This document shows positions 34,393 to 44,716 of a DNA stretch of 64,000 nt, piece by piece. A program made the translations under genes and the position numbers. Location: contig NC_049984.1 in assembly GCF_000003815.2 (NCBI RefSeq), positions 25,229,344 through 25,293,343 of the forward strand. The letters run 5' to 3'. Source of the stretch: Branchiostoma floridae (taxonomy: Eukaryota; Chordata; Leptocardii; Amphioxiformes; Branchiostomatidae). Every line of letters starts with the position of its first letter. Position 1 is the stretch's first letter. A model generated the notes under the pieces. It was not told the origin of the DNA. It searched no databases and worked only from the letters and a program-made list of their open reading frames with translations.

Positions 34393-37300
34393 ATGTGCAT
34401 CCCTCATAAGAGCAAACAGACTAAGGAGTGCCGCAGAAATGACTTTCCTAGTAGCAGTAGAAACTTTGGCATATCCTTTGGTTTCTGGAACATACATGGA
34501 TTAGGTAGTAAATTAGATGATAGAGATTTCATTAGTCAGATTGAAGGGTTCGACTTCTTTTCCTTATCCGAAACCTGGCATACCGGTGAGTTGTCCTTTC
34601 CTAATTTCCTTTATTTCAGTAGTCATAGAACCAAATCAAAGAAAGCTAAGCGTAATTCGGGTGGTTTAATATTTATGTACAAAAAGCAATATAGATACCT
34701 AGTCACTAGATTGAATAGTAAAAGTGAAGACATCCTTTGGGTTAAAATAGACAGACAATTATTCAACCACGATAAGGATATATATTTAGCGTCTGTATAT
34801 ATCAGCCCGAAAGGCTCTACCATTCATTCCAACAGAACATACGATATTTTTGATATACTCGAGGAAGAGATTGCATATTTTAGCGACCTTGGAGAAATAT
34901 TAGTAGGTGGCGATTTCAACGCCCGAGTAGGGACGTTACCAGACTATATTGTAAACGACACCCCTTTAGACATGCAAATTCTTCCTACGAACTACGATTT
35001 TGACCACCCCCTTCCCAGAAACAACATGGATGAAGGGCAACCAACAGTTTTCGGTAAAAACCTAATTGACCTTTGCATTACTAGTAAATTAAGAATACTG
35101 AACGGAAGAACACCAGGCGATCTACTCGGCAAACCCACCTGTTTCCAGCCTAAGGGCTGCAGTGTAGTGGACTATATACTGGCGAGTGAATCCATTGTTC
35201 TCCGCAAAGCTCCCTTCTTCCATGTACACTCATTATCCCCATTATCTGACCACTGCAAACTTTCCCTAATGTTAGAAGGAACTCCCATAGCTTACCAAAA
35301 GAAGAAAACTGAACTCAGAACCAGTCCTTACCGCAAATTTGTCTGGAGCACTGACTCAAAAGAGAAATTTATGGAAACGCTTAATTCGGCATCATTTTTA
35401 TCTAGCATGAGTTCTTTCATCCGCAAAAGCTACGAACCAACTCCAGAGTCGTTAGAGCTAGCACTTCACGACTTTGTCACCCCGATAAGGGAAGCCGGTC
35501 AAAAGTCCCTGTCCATACGCTGCACTAAAGCAAAAAGACAGCGCTGCCCGAAACAACTAAATAAGAAAAAATGGTTCAACCAGACTTGCGCATCAGCTAA
35601 AAACAAGCTTCAAAACATTTGCAAATTAATTTCTAAAAATCCCAGAGACCCTCATATAAGAGGCTCCTACTTCATCCAGAAAAAACAGTACACTAGACTT
35701 ATTCGTAGAACAAAGAAAGACTACAGAAACAATATCTTAAACCAAATGAACTCGTTCTCGGGGGCCAACCCTTCAGCATTTTGGTCATTACTAAAAGAAT
35801 ACAAATCTAAAGATCAAACACGCAACCACGAAATAATCTCCGACGAAAGTCTACATTCCCATTTTAGTAGCCTTTACGGCGAGGATTCCACCACTAACCT
35901 GCCTGAATTACCTAATAGTTTTGAAATGCAAGTACAAAGAGAGCTATTAAAACTAGAAGACAAGCTTCAAAATACACAATGTAATTCATTGAATGAACCA
36001 ATTAAAAAAGACGAAGTTAAACAAGCTATTTCTAACCTGAAAAACGGCAAAGCTTCGGGTGGTGACCTCATTCGTAATGAAATGTTAAAATGTTCGCCAC
36101 ATATTATCATAGAACCGCTTACGAAACTTTTTAACTTATTCTTATCTGCTGGTTACTTTCCCCAAGACTGGTGTACCAGCCACATTGTTGCTATTCATAA
36201 AGGCGGGGCAAAAGACGACGCTGGCAACTATAGAGGAATTTCGGTCACTAGTTGCCTTTCCAAGTTGTTTACATCAATACTAAACACACGCCTAACCACA
36301 TTTCTAGACGAAAATAATCTAATCTCCCCAAACCAAGCCGGCTTTAGAAAAGGATTTGGCACGAATGATAACTTATTTGTCTTGGACTCCTTGCTAAGCA
36401 AACACCTTTCCGAAAACAAACGCATTTATTCATGTTTTATCGACTTTAAAAAAGCCTTCGACTCCGTTTGGAGAGAGGGACTCCGTTTTAAACTGCTAAA
36501 CTCGGGAATAGGGGGTAACTTTTACAAGCTTATTAAATGTATGTACACTAAACCTCAGACGTGTGTAAAAACCGAGTCCGGTCTAACGCCTCCATTTGTG
36601 ACCAAAAAAGGTGTTAGACAAGGCTGCAATCTAAGTCCTACATTGTTCAACCTATTTATTAATGACCTCGTTCATGTACTTGATAATGCCGAATGTGAAC
36701 CACCATCTCTACATAATTTATTTGTATCGTGCTTGTTATATGCAGACGATGTCGTTATACTTTCTGAATCAGATAAAGGGTTGCAATGCGCGCTCAACAG
36801 ACTAAGCGCCTTTTGCAAAAAATGGAAACTCCAAGTTAACCTAAAGAAAACTAAAGTTATAATCTTCAACAAATCTGGCCGATCCTTCCGAAACCAAACA
36901 TTCGTATTCGATCAAGACACTCTGGACATAGTACCTTCTTACTGCTATCTAGGCCTGACTATTACATCGTCGGGAAGCTTCTCCCTGGCCAAAAAACAAC
37001 TTTCACTCAGAGCTCGTAAAGCTATGTATAGTTTGAAATCTCTCATTCGCTCTTCCGTTTCGCCAAAATGCTTGCTAAGAATATTTGATTCCTGTATAAA
37101 ACCGATTCTCCTATATGGATGTGAAATTTGGGGCACGGAGTCTATAAATGACAACTCTCCAATTGAAGCTTCGCATCACCGCTTTTGTAAGAATATACTT
37201 GGAGTTTCCAGAAATTGTAGTAATTTGGCATCTAGAGCGGAGCTTGGTAGATTTCCTTTAGACTTAGATATATCCGTGCGTGTTATTCGTTACTGGCTAC

Positions 37301-37962
37301 GCTTATTACAAATGGATCCTCATAGACATTTATTACAAGCTGATGCCCTTTTGTATCAACATAGATCTATTTCTAATGGTCGTAGGAGAACTTTGTTACA
37401 ACGAGTCAAAGAAATTTTAGATGGTAGTGGTCTTTCCTACCTGTTCTATTCATGTAACTCACTTAGTGATATCAGATCTATATGTACCATGATAAGATCT
37501 AGAATCTCTGATATGTTTATCCAAACCTCTCGTCATAACTTAAGCACTGATACCGGTAAGCTAAGGTTTTACAAGACTTGTAAATCAGCACATACTATGG
37601 AAAAATACTTAGAATTAGATAATTTTGATCTACGCTCCGCAATCAGCAAAATTAGAATTAGTGCCCACCCTCTCGAAATTGAGAGAGGGCGGTACAAGAA
37701 GCTACCTGTATGTAAAAGAACGTGTAAGCAGTGCCCGTCAAACATGGTGGAAGACGAAACACACTTTATGTCAAACTGTTCTTTCTATGATCACGAAAGA
37801 AAGGAGCTGTTTGAAGAGGCCACCAAATTCCATCCAAACTTCTTAACATTCACCGACAAAAAGAAAACAATTCTCCTTCTAACTTCACAAAACCCACACA
37901 TAATAGAAAAGGTGGGATGTTTCGTCTTCCACTGTCTTCGAAAAAGGAGTCGAACCCAATAG
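34393..37962 (+). CDS. LINE C ORF2: endonuclease and reverse transcriptase
   Basis: 1189 residues, intact. The ATG lies two bases after the ORF1 stop (TGATCATG), suggesting termination-reinitiation. The apurinic-like endonuclease occupies about 28-295 (WNIHGLGSKLDD, SETW, GGDFNAR at about 173, SDH at about 285). RT at about 540-830: GISVTSCLSK, FIDFKKAFDSVW, GVRQGCNLSPTLFN, YADD 783-786. The C-terminal region has an ELGRFPLDL motif, and then CKRTCKQC...H...C, a zinc-knuckle-like site near the end. Function: nicking the target and target-primed reverse transcription. Confidence 0.93.
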   Translation: MCIPHKSKQTKECRRNDFPSSSRNFGISFGFWNIHGLGSKLDDRDFISQIEGFDFFSLSETWHTGELSFPNFLYFSSHRTKSKKAKRNSGGLIFMYKKQYRYLVTRLNSKSEDILWVKIDRQLFNHDKDIYLASVYISPKGSTIHSNRTYDIFDILEEEIAYFSDLGEILVGGDFNARVGTLPDYIVNDTPLDMQILPTNYDFDHPLPRNNMDEGQPTVFGKNLIDLCITSKLRILNGRTPGDLLGKPTCFQPKGCSVVDYILASESIVLRKAPFFHVHSLSPLSDHCKLSLMLEGTPIAYQKKKTELRTSPYRKFVWSTDSKEKFMETLNSASFLSSMSSFIRKSYEPTPESLELALHDFVTPIREAGQKSLSIRCTKAKRQRCPKQLNKKKWFNQTCASAKNKLQNICKLISKNPRDPHIRGSYFIQKKQYTRLIRRTKKDYRNNILNQMNSFSGANPSAFWSLLKEYKSKDQTRNHEIISDESLHSHFSSLYGEDSTTNLPELPNSFEMQVQRELLKLEDKLQNTQCNSLNEPIKKDEVKQAISNLKNGKASGGDLIRNEMLKCSPHIIIEPLTKLFNLFLSAGYFPQDWCTSHIVAIHKGGAKDDAGNYRGISVTSCLSKLFTSILNTRLTTFLDENNLISPNQAGFRKGFGTNDNLFVLDSLLSKHLSENKRIYSCFIDFKKAFDSVWREGLRFKLLNSGIGGNFYKLIKCMYTKPQTCVKTESGLTPPFVTKKGVRQGCNLSPTLFNLFINDLVHVLDNAECEPPSLHNLFVSCLLYADDVVILSESDKGLQCALNRLSAFCKKWKLQVNLKKTKVIIFNKSGRSFRNQTFVFDQDTLDIVPSYCYLGLTITSSGSFSLAKKQLSLRARKAMYSLKSLIRSSVSPKCLLRIFDSCIKPILLYGCEIWGTESINDNSPIEASHHRFCKNILGVSRNCSNLASRAELGRFPLDLDISVRVIRYWLRLLQMDPHRHLLQADALLYQHRSISNGRRRTLLQRVKEILDGSGLSYLFYSCNSLSDIRSICTMIRSRISDMFIQTSRHNLSTDTGKLRFYKTCKSAHTMEKYLELDNFDLRSAISKIRISAHPLEIERGRYKKLPVCKRTCKQCPSNMVEDETHFMSNCSFYDHERKELFEEATKFHPNFLTFTDKKKTILLLTSQNPHIIEKVGCFVFHCLRKRSRTQ

Positions 37963-38082
37963 CCCAGGACCTAGAGTTAGCTTTTACTTGTTTTAGACTA
38001 GAGTAGACACCTTTGATATTGTTTTTACCTTGTCTGAATTCATGTCACCTGCAATTAGCCCACGGGCAAGAATTTGCAATAA

Positions 38083-38950
38083 ACTTTACATATATCTGGA
38101 GGCCTACCTAAATACCATCACATATTCCATTCGACTTTGTAAGAACGTGCCAGCTGACAACCTTCAAGCAGAAGCTCTCTTGTGCCAAATGGATTTAGAA
38201 GCATCTGGTGCTAAATGTTGGGCTTCTGGTGTACGCAACTCTCTGGAGAAAATGTGGCTATGCTTTCGTCTGGCAAAAACGCCAAGTCAACAGTCTCAAG
38301 TACACCTCAAATTATTTCACTAATCTATCAGGGCTGAAAGGATATTTATTTCCCGACCTTTCTATCTGAAATCCACAACAATAAAAGAGCTGCGACTACG
38401 AAAAATAAACTACGAACATGCCGATTATTAAAACAATCTTATAACGAAGAAGAATATCTTAATATTACCAATTTATGCCACGGATCTACCATCACAAAAC
38501 TAAGAATCAGTCGTCACAAATTACGAATCTAATCAGGAAGAAATAACCACAGTCCTCTAGAGCAAAGAAACTGCCTTTTTTTTTTTAGTTTAGGTAAAGT
38601 AGAAGATGAAGTACAATTTACTGTGGAATGTCCGTTGTATGATAGCAATAGGAGCAACCTATTTGACTATGTGTCAAGTAAATATCCCCACTTCATACAC
38701 TTGAACGACAAGGAGAACTTTTATTCCTGACAGCTTTTGATAAACCAACTCTAATTAACCATACAGCTAGCTACATTTATGCAATTACCAAGAAGCAAGA
38801 GGAAATCGACTGTACTAGAATAGATTAGATGCATATCTGCATATGTAGACGTGTGTGATTGTTTCCATTGCTGCATATATATATAACCGTTACCATATGA
38901 CCTGTACTTAGCCCAGTGGGGCAAAATGTGCCATAAAATTCTTCATTCAA
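38083..38950 (+). pseudogene. 5'-truncated LINE A-family 3' end
   Basis: Translation fragments match the C-terminus of LINE A ORF2 (LEAYLNTI, NVPADNLQAEALLCQMDLEAS), then later DEVQFTVECPLYD, then the shared 3'UTR (TTAGCCCAGTGGGGCAAAATG) and a CATTCA-type tail. Several frameshifts. It directly abuts the 3' end of LINE C. Confidence 0.8.
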
Positions 38951-39039
38951 TTATTTAACATAAAGAATGCCATCTGAAATTAATTCAAGACAATTAGTAT
39001 AGATGGCATTCTGGGGCTGCTGACTGACATACCTATACC

Positions 39040-39485
39040 AACATCATGCGCTGTGGACCATATGGAAAACAGATTAATGAGATTGCCATATTTGTATATA
39101 GCCGCACCTGTGCACCCCATTGTCAATCAGTCACTTATCCCTGGCCTTTTCCCCAGTCAATGGAGAGACACAAAAGTACGCCCCCTCCCTAAGAATTCCA
39201 GAACGCGACTGACTGGAAAAAACAGCCGGCCAACCAGCCTACTTTCAGTGTTGAGGTGCGAGCAAAGTGTTCGAAAGAGTTGTTCATGATTTTGCGCTAT
39301 TCAAACTTAAACGATATTGTGTCAACTGCATAACCCGCTTACCATCCTAATCGCTCGACCACATCTGCCTTGGTTAATATGAGAGATGACTGGCTGTCAG
39401 TCATGGAAAGAGGGGAGCTTGTTGGAGTTGAATATACAAATTTAGCGCTGCGTTTGATCTTGTTGCTGACAGTACTCTCCTTGTC
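39040..39485 (+). pseudogene. decayed LINE RT fragment
   Basis: Encodes PGLFPSQWRDTKVRPLPKNS and later HPNRSTTSALVNMRDDWL in shifted frames, recognisable as RT fingers/palm of a CR1- or L2-like ORF2. No intact motif C remains. The border with the opposite-strand DIRS-like fragment is near 39485. Confidence 0.6.
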
Positions 39486-39489
39486 GCGG

Positions 39490-41130
39490 CCAAACCTAAC
39501 GTGTTATAAATCATGGCCGACGATTTGAACCCAGAAGGAAGATTATTACAAACAAACCAGAAGCCCACCCACTGAAAACCAAGCAGCGTCCTAGATTCTG
39601 GATGTATCGAGATGTGGTCGTAGCTCGACTTATCATCGCACTTCGTTTGAAACGTGTTTGGCCTAACATACTTGGTAACGTCGACCAACTTATCTAAGAC
39701 AAACGGGCAATCCTTATAATGAATGAATTCAGATATCTCTGATCACAACACAAACGAGGCTTAGCCGGATCCACCGTTAAGAGCATTATTAGGTAGGGTG
39801 GTGCGCCTTCACCTACCTTCCCCCAAAATTTAGATTGCGCCCGTTTCCAGCCTATCCAATAATGGGAAGGAAGCAATAAACTTCACAAAAGATTTACAAT
39901 ACACGTTGTTAACAAACACTTGCGGCTCAGGAAAGTCTACCTTAATTCGATTTCCCCGAAACTTGCCTTTAAATGGAGTAATGAACTTGTACACGTCTAC
40001 CCCTTTATTCACCCACTCTAAGAGCATATCCTTATCTGGATGGTCGGCCAAAATCAATTTCCACTCCGCAGTATGATGGCCTAATTGGCCTGCTATAAAA
40101 GAATTAGGGTCTGTAAACTTGACCATAGCTGTACTCGCTTGCACAGACCCCGACGCGATATCCTGCACACCTGGAGCACTAGGGTTGGAATCATCCCACG
40201 GCTGACCTCGGAAGTCGACAAATCGGAGTTGTCGCTGTTGCGCCCGCTGCGCCGCCGACTCAGGGTCGAACGGATCTTGATATTCCCAGTCAGGAAAAGA
40301 CCAATCGCGTCTAGCAAGTTTCCGCTCACCGAACTGCTAGATAGCAAGAGAGGAAACCTTAACTCTCTTGAAAACTGTAACCATAAACAGCGACAACACT
40401 CGAGCCAACCAAGGTCAGCCCTGAGACGAACCTCAACCCTTGGTTAAGGGCCTACGTAAGTAGAGGGTTGTTAGTAACCCGGCGAAGTTCGAAACAGGAT
40501 TGAGAGGAAGGACGAGGCCACGAATACACAAATGGTCACCTTAAAATTATTATGGAGAACTAAGACAGAACCGAAAAATTTTGTTGCACTGCTTTGCCAA
40601 AGATCGATTAGAGTTGCAACTCCAATACCACGCACCCATCCCGCTTCTAAAGCCTGAAGGGGTTATCAAGAACTGCACAGCCAAGGAATTCCTCTTACTT
40701 CCCCTTGCTCAGCTTAACTTCAACCGATGCCGGTAAACCGACCGTAACATGCACCGTTTTACGCAGAGACTTAGCTTCTTTAGTAAATGCCAATGGCAGT
40801 AAAAAACGAGAACGAAGATTTCTTCGTCCTCCTTAGGGCCAAGCGCTCCCAGGACCATTCTCCCTAGATTCGGATGATACTCATAACCAAACGTCTGATT
40901 CCATACCTTAAGTGTCCCAAAGATTCTAAACACCTGAACCTGCAACGGCACGCGCTCCTCAAACACTGAATCAACTTATCTATATTTGTATTCATAATCA
41001 GGGTGGATAAACACTGCTTACCAGGGAGACCCTGAGTACACGCATATAAAGAGTTTAAACACAATACAAATATTTGTATACTAGTATACCTAACCAAGAC
41101 AAGTCCACCCTGCAAGAAACACAATCATAC
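39490..41130 (-). pseudogene. DIRS-like retroelement fragment (RT and upstream region)
   Basis: Minus strand, several frames. At 40168-39830 the frame carries FIAGQLGHHTAEW. At 39876-39694 it has VDPAKPRLCCDQRYLN. At 39688-39500 it has KCDDKSSYDHISI, then GFQWVGFWFVCNNLPSGFKSSA. The last two match the N-terminal RT blocks typical of DIRS/Ngaro tyrosine-recombinase retroelements. An upstream frame (40966-40709) with GYEYHPNLGRMVLGAL may be a gag-like part. No recombinase or YADD-like block was found; the fragment is dead. Confidence 0.55.
40391..40515. repeat. repeat shared with 43125-43245
   Basis: Both carry CCAACCAAGGTCAGCC and GTTAGTAACCC-type sequence over about 120 bp with moderate divergence, probably part of a DIRS-like element. 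Confidence 0.6.
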
Positions 41131-41339
41131 CACTTCTCACAGTTGTTATCCGCACCGAATCGTAAAACAGGGCCTAGGGATTAAAAGTCGGATTCAGAAG
41201 TTTCTTAAATGAGTGGTGAGTTGTGGCCACTCTAACCACAGCTTGCAATTCCCTCCAAACAAATACACCTATGTAAGAAGATTTTTTTTTCTACGGCCGG
41301 ATGCGAGTTTGACCGTAGGGACCTGCAATGATTCATTTA

Positions 41340-41710
41340 AGAGTCTGCCCATTTTTGTACTTCAAACATGGTAGAAGATGACGTGCACTTCACTGTTGAT
41401 TGTGATATGTATGACAAGATAGAAATGCGCTATCTTTTGATAAAGAAAGTAGCTTCCCTCACTTTAGACACATGAATAGCACTGACAAGTTTATAATCCT
41501 CATATGCTTTGACAAACCAACCATAGCTAAACCAATACAGTCCTACAGTTTCACAATCACCAAGACGCGAGAAGAAGCCGAACTTCTGTGTAGAGTAGAT
41601 TTGTGATACTAATATAGTATACCAATCCATGTTATGTCTTGTTGCGACCTGTACTTGGCTCGTTTAACCAACAATGTACAATAAATGACTACAATCATTC
41701 ATTCATTAAA
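41340..41710 (+). pseudogene. another 5'-truncated LINE 3' end
   Basis: Matches the LINE A C-terminus (MVEDDVHFTVDCDMYD), then FDKPTIAKPIQSYSF, followed by the shared 3'UTR and a CATTCATTCATT tail. Confidence 0.8.
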
Positions 41711-41919
41711 AAATGAAACCACTACCCGATATCTAGCAGAAAACACAAAATTCAAAACTTCTGTTTCTTGACTCGTATCTAGGTACATTAGTTGTCAGTC
41801 TATTCCCATCCAGCCACCTCTCAGTACTGTTGCAATCAGTATTCAAAACAACATTTCTTGTAACCGACTTTGAAGAGTACTATCTGACCTTCAGTGGTTA
41901 AGTAGTTTGGCATGTCATC

Positions 41920-42830
41920 TATGTACAATATGAAATATAACAGTCCGAGCACGGCCCCTTGTAGGACGCCGTCTGCAATGAAAGACAATCACTAGTAGTG
42001 CCACCTACGACTGCTACCTGGCACCTGTTTGACTGAAACCCCAACAATTTATTAGAGTAGAATAGAATTCTTCTGGCAAAGGTAGGAACCCCTGTTCCTA
42101 TTTAGGCCACTCACTCATTCTCAAAACACTGTCATCCCTGATAACTGCAGATTATCCAGGGCTTTTAAGATGTAGTGTGACCTGTGTTGCCTCAAGTGGT
42201 TATCCAGTCTCTCTTCAGAACAATTTACGCTTGGAGATGTCACCACAGATTTTGGTAGCTTATTCCACCACGAGATAACCCTGATACAGAAGAAGTGTGT
42301 CCTTCTATTACTTCTCGATCGGCGCTTTTTTCTTAATCGGAGACAGTGTTGTTCGAGTGTTCTTAAATAGCTCAAAATGACATATAGTGTTTATGACATC
42401 TCCTCTGATTCTCCCTAAGACCAATGTTGGTGATTTCAGAGCCTTCAAACTCTCTTCAACGGTTAACCTACTAGGGCCGAGGACTCTCTTAGTTGTTCTC
42501 TTTCGGATCTTTTCAAGTTCCAGGACCTGCTTCAATGTATAGGATGACCATGTTGGAGCCTCGTGCTCTTGACTAGTTGAATACCAGTGACTTATATAGG
42601 AGAAAGAACACCACCTTGTCTATAAATGCAAAATGTTCTCCAATGAGTCCTGCAATCTTATTTGTCTTAATACATATGTAAGATATGTGCTTACTGAAAC
42701 TCAGTTCCCTGTCAATGGTGATGCCCAAGTGCTTTTCCCGCTGCGTAAACTCCATTAGGGTACAAGTAACATTGCGGTACATTAACTATCTCGGGGTGTC
42801 CTTTTTCCAGCTTATCACTGTGTATTTCAT
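41920..42830 (-). pseudogene. two LINE ORF2 fragments of a further family
   Basis: 42830-42100 encodes a C-terminal region (LEKIRKRTTKRVLG, RIRGDVINTI, FFCIRVISWWNKLPKSVV) in several frames. 41990-41925 encodes the RT block QGAVLGLLYFILYIDDMP. The RT block lies downstream of the C-terminal region on this strand, so these are two separate or rearranged pieces. Confidence 0.65.
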
Positions 42831-43399
42831 AGTGTGGACACATTCTGATCTTTTTCATCAACACAAACTCTTTGTCTACTCTCTGACAGCAAAGATTGTA
42901 TCCAACTTAAAGTATATTTAATCGACCTCCTGCACGAATTAGAGCAAAGGTTGGAGCCGTCCCAAGGCTGACCTTTACGATTGAGCTGCCAAACATTCAA
43001 CTTAACATCCCTAGAAACTCCCAAACACAGACGCCACTTGTCACCAGACACCAGGTAGGTCTGCACGACCAACGAGAAAACAAACGAAAATGACAATGCA
43101 GCTTAACCGGACTACTACTAGAAACGACACATCGCAATCCAACCAAGGTCAGCCCGGGGACGGAACACCAACCCCTGGTTAGGGGCAGACCAACGTCAAG
43201 GGTTCTTAGTGACCCCGGTGCCCGTAGCAAGACTGAGAGGATGGATCCTCATGTACTTGAGTATAGATTAGACGCAAAAATGCACACAAAAAATGTAAAT
43301 GAATAAGTTACCAACGTTACCAGTATATGGATGTTGCCAGGTGATACGACTTAGCCCAGCGCGACAAAAAATGCAACTAACGGTTGCAATCATTCATAA
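42831..43399. repeat. DIRS-like repeat and LINE tail remnants
   Basis: 43125-43245 repeats 40391-40515. 43240-43400 resembles the LINE A 3'UTR (TAGATTAGACGCAAAAATG, CTTAGCCCAGCGCGACAAAA, AATCATTCAT). No intact gene. Confidence 0.5.
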
Positions 43400-44170
43400 C
43401 ACTGCGAGCACACCCTTCGCCAAATTCACACGCCAATCTGCACCATGAAAATTTCAATCAAACCCTCGGCCAATATCCAAATCAAGTTTTACGTAAAAGA
43501 TGCGAAGTCGAACTGCCGAAAACACATGCCAAATCATAACGGCGCGAGCACTGCATTTGCCAAAATCAAATAACAATCTGCGCCAATAAAAATTCACACG
43601 TCTTCTTCTTCTTTGTGTTCTGGCAGGCACCAAGTCAAACCATAACTTTGCGAGCACACCATTCGCCAAAATCACAAGTTTTCTCCTTCTTCTTTGCGTT
43701 TCTGTGGTTACCATGTCCAACCAAAAGATTACGAGCACAAATTCGTCAAATTCACATGTCTTCTTTTTCTTCTTTTTTTTTTTTCTGTGGCCACCCTATC
43801 AAACAAAAACACTTCCATTATCTGCAAAGATGGAAGGATGCCTACTACTACTACTACTACTTCTTTGTGTTTCTGTGGCCACCATATATCAAACCCAAAG
43901 ACTACGAGCACAAAGTTCGCCAAATTCACATGTGGGGCCAGCCACCATATCAAACCCAAACACTGCGAGCAAACCATTCGCCAAATTCACATGTCTTTCT
44001 CTTCTCTCTTCTTATATGTGTCTCTGTGGTCCCAAAACATTAAAACCATAGCACTGCGAGCAAACCATTCGCCAATATCCGAAACGACTGCATCATACGA
44101 GCTAATTACCCCGAAAACGTGTTTAACTCCAAAGCTTCGAGCATGCCAATCACCAAATTAACATATCAAA
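43400..44170. repeat. degenerate minisatellite, unit about 85 bp
   Basis: About nine imperfect units built from GCGAGCACACCATTCGCC, then AAATTCACATGTCTTCTTC, then GTTTCTGTGGCCACCATATC. The overlapping open frames here in all three + frames are products of the repeat and not genes. Confidence 0.8.
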
Positions 44171-44716
44171 CTAAGTAATGCGAAAACATTTATCACCGAA
44201 ATAACACACCTGCACGGCTGTGAAAATACCACTCACTTCGTGAAACTACTACTGTCAACCAAACGAGAACAATTTACGAACGGAAGTCAACATGGCAAAA
44301 CCGCACAAACTAGGGAAAAAGAAAAATCAAACGCTCCTAATGTCACCTCACAAATGTGTGCTCCAAAATCCTGTGCGTTCCTGAAGTTCTTGGCCCTGTA
44401 GAGTTCCTCGCCTAACGCGGGCAGAATGGGTTGAAAAGAGCCGGCAGGACGTACGAGCAGGCAGGCGGGAAGCGGGGTGGGAGGGCAGGCGGGCACAGCT
44501 AGCCAAAACGATGAACTCAGGCGAACCAGCACCAAGCCCGACCTCTCCGGCGTAGCTCGGCCAACATATGGGAATGAAAGGCGCAGGGCGTATAAAAGGT
44601 TCTATGCACAGGTGAGGATGTACAGGTGGTTAATGAGAGCACGTGGACTGCTCCCGACCAGGTGTCGCCTCTTAACGACGCGAAACCCGGTCAGAAGCAA
44701 TCATGTGCCTCATTTG

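Larger units (their letters stand above)
31380..38082 (+). mobile_element. LINE C: apparently intact two-ORF non-LTR retrotransposon
   Basis: A 5'UTR of about 240 bp, ORF1 31622-34390, ORF2 34393-37962, and a 3'UTR ending near AATAAAC at 38082. Both ORFs are uninterrupted and all catalytic motifs are present, so the copy is young or selected. The 5' border is approximate. A 3'UTR fragment of the same family lies at 21577. An esterase-bearing ORF1 with PHD finger is known from CR1/L2-group elements. Confidence 0.85.
30496..44716. mobile_element. long member of the twin insertion (14.2 kb), filled with nested elements
   Basis: Same two ends as 29529-30489 and followed by a third GAATAG (44717-44722). 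Inside are LINE C (about 31380-38082), LINE and DIRS fragments (38083-43400) and a minisatellite (43400-44170). 30561-31380 (pyrimidine-rich) and 44171-44537 hold no recognisable gene. Confidence 0.6.

Noticed and set aside
43615-44161. Three overlapping + strand frames of 115-155 codons
   Set aside because: Products of the 85-bp repeat and poly-pyrimidine tracts, with no domain.
30496-44716. 14-kb element as a Polinton/Maverick (6-bp target copy, right size)
   Set aside because: No long terminal inverted repeats and no polymerase, integrase or capsid genes; the length is due to nested LINE and DIRS sequence.
29529-44716. Twin ends read as LTRs of one LTR retrotransposon
   Set aside because: The left end recurs directly after the first copy and not as part of a second complete repeat. 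No primer site, polypurine tract, or TG...CA ends.
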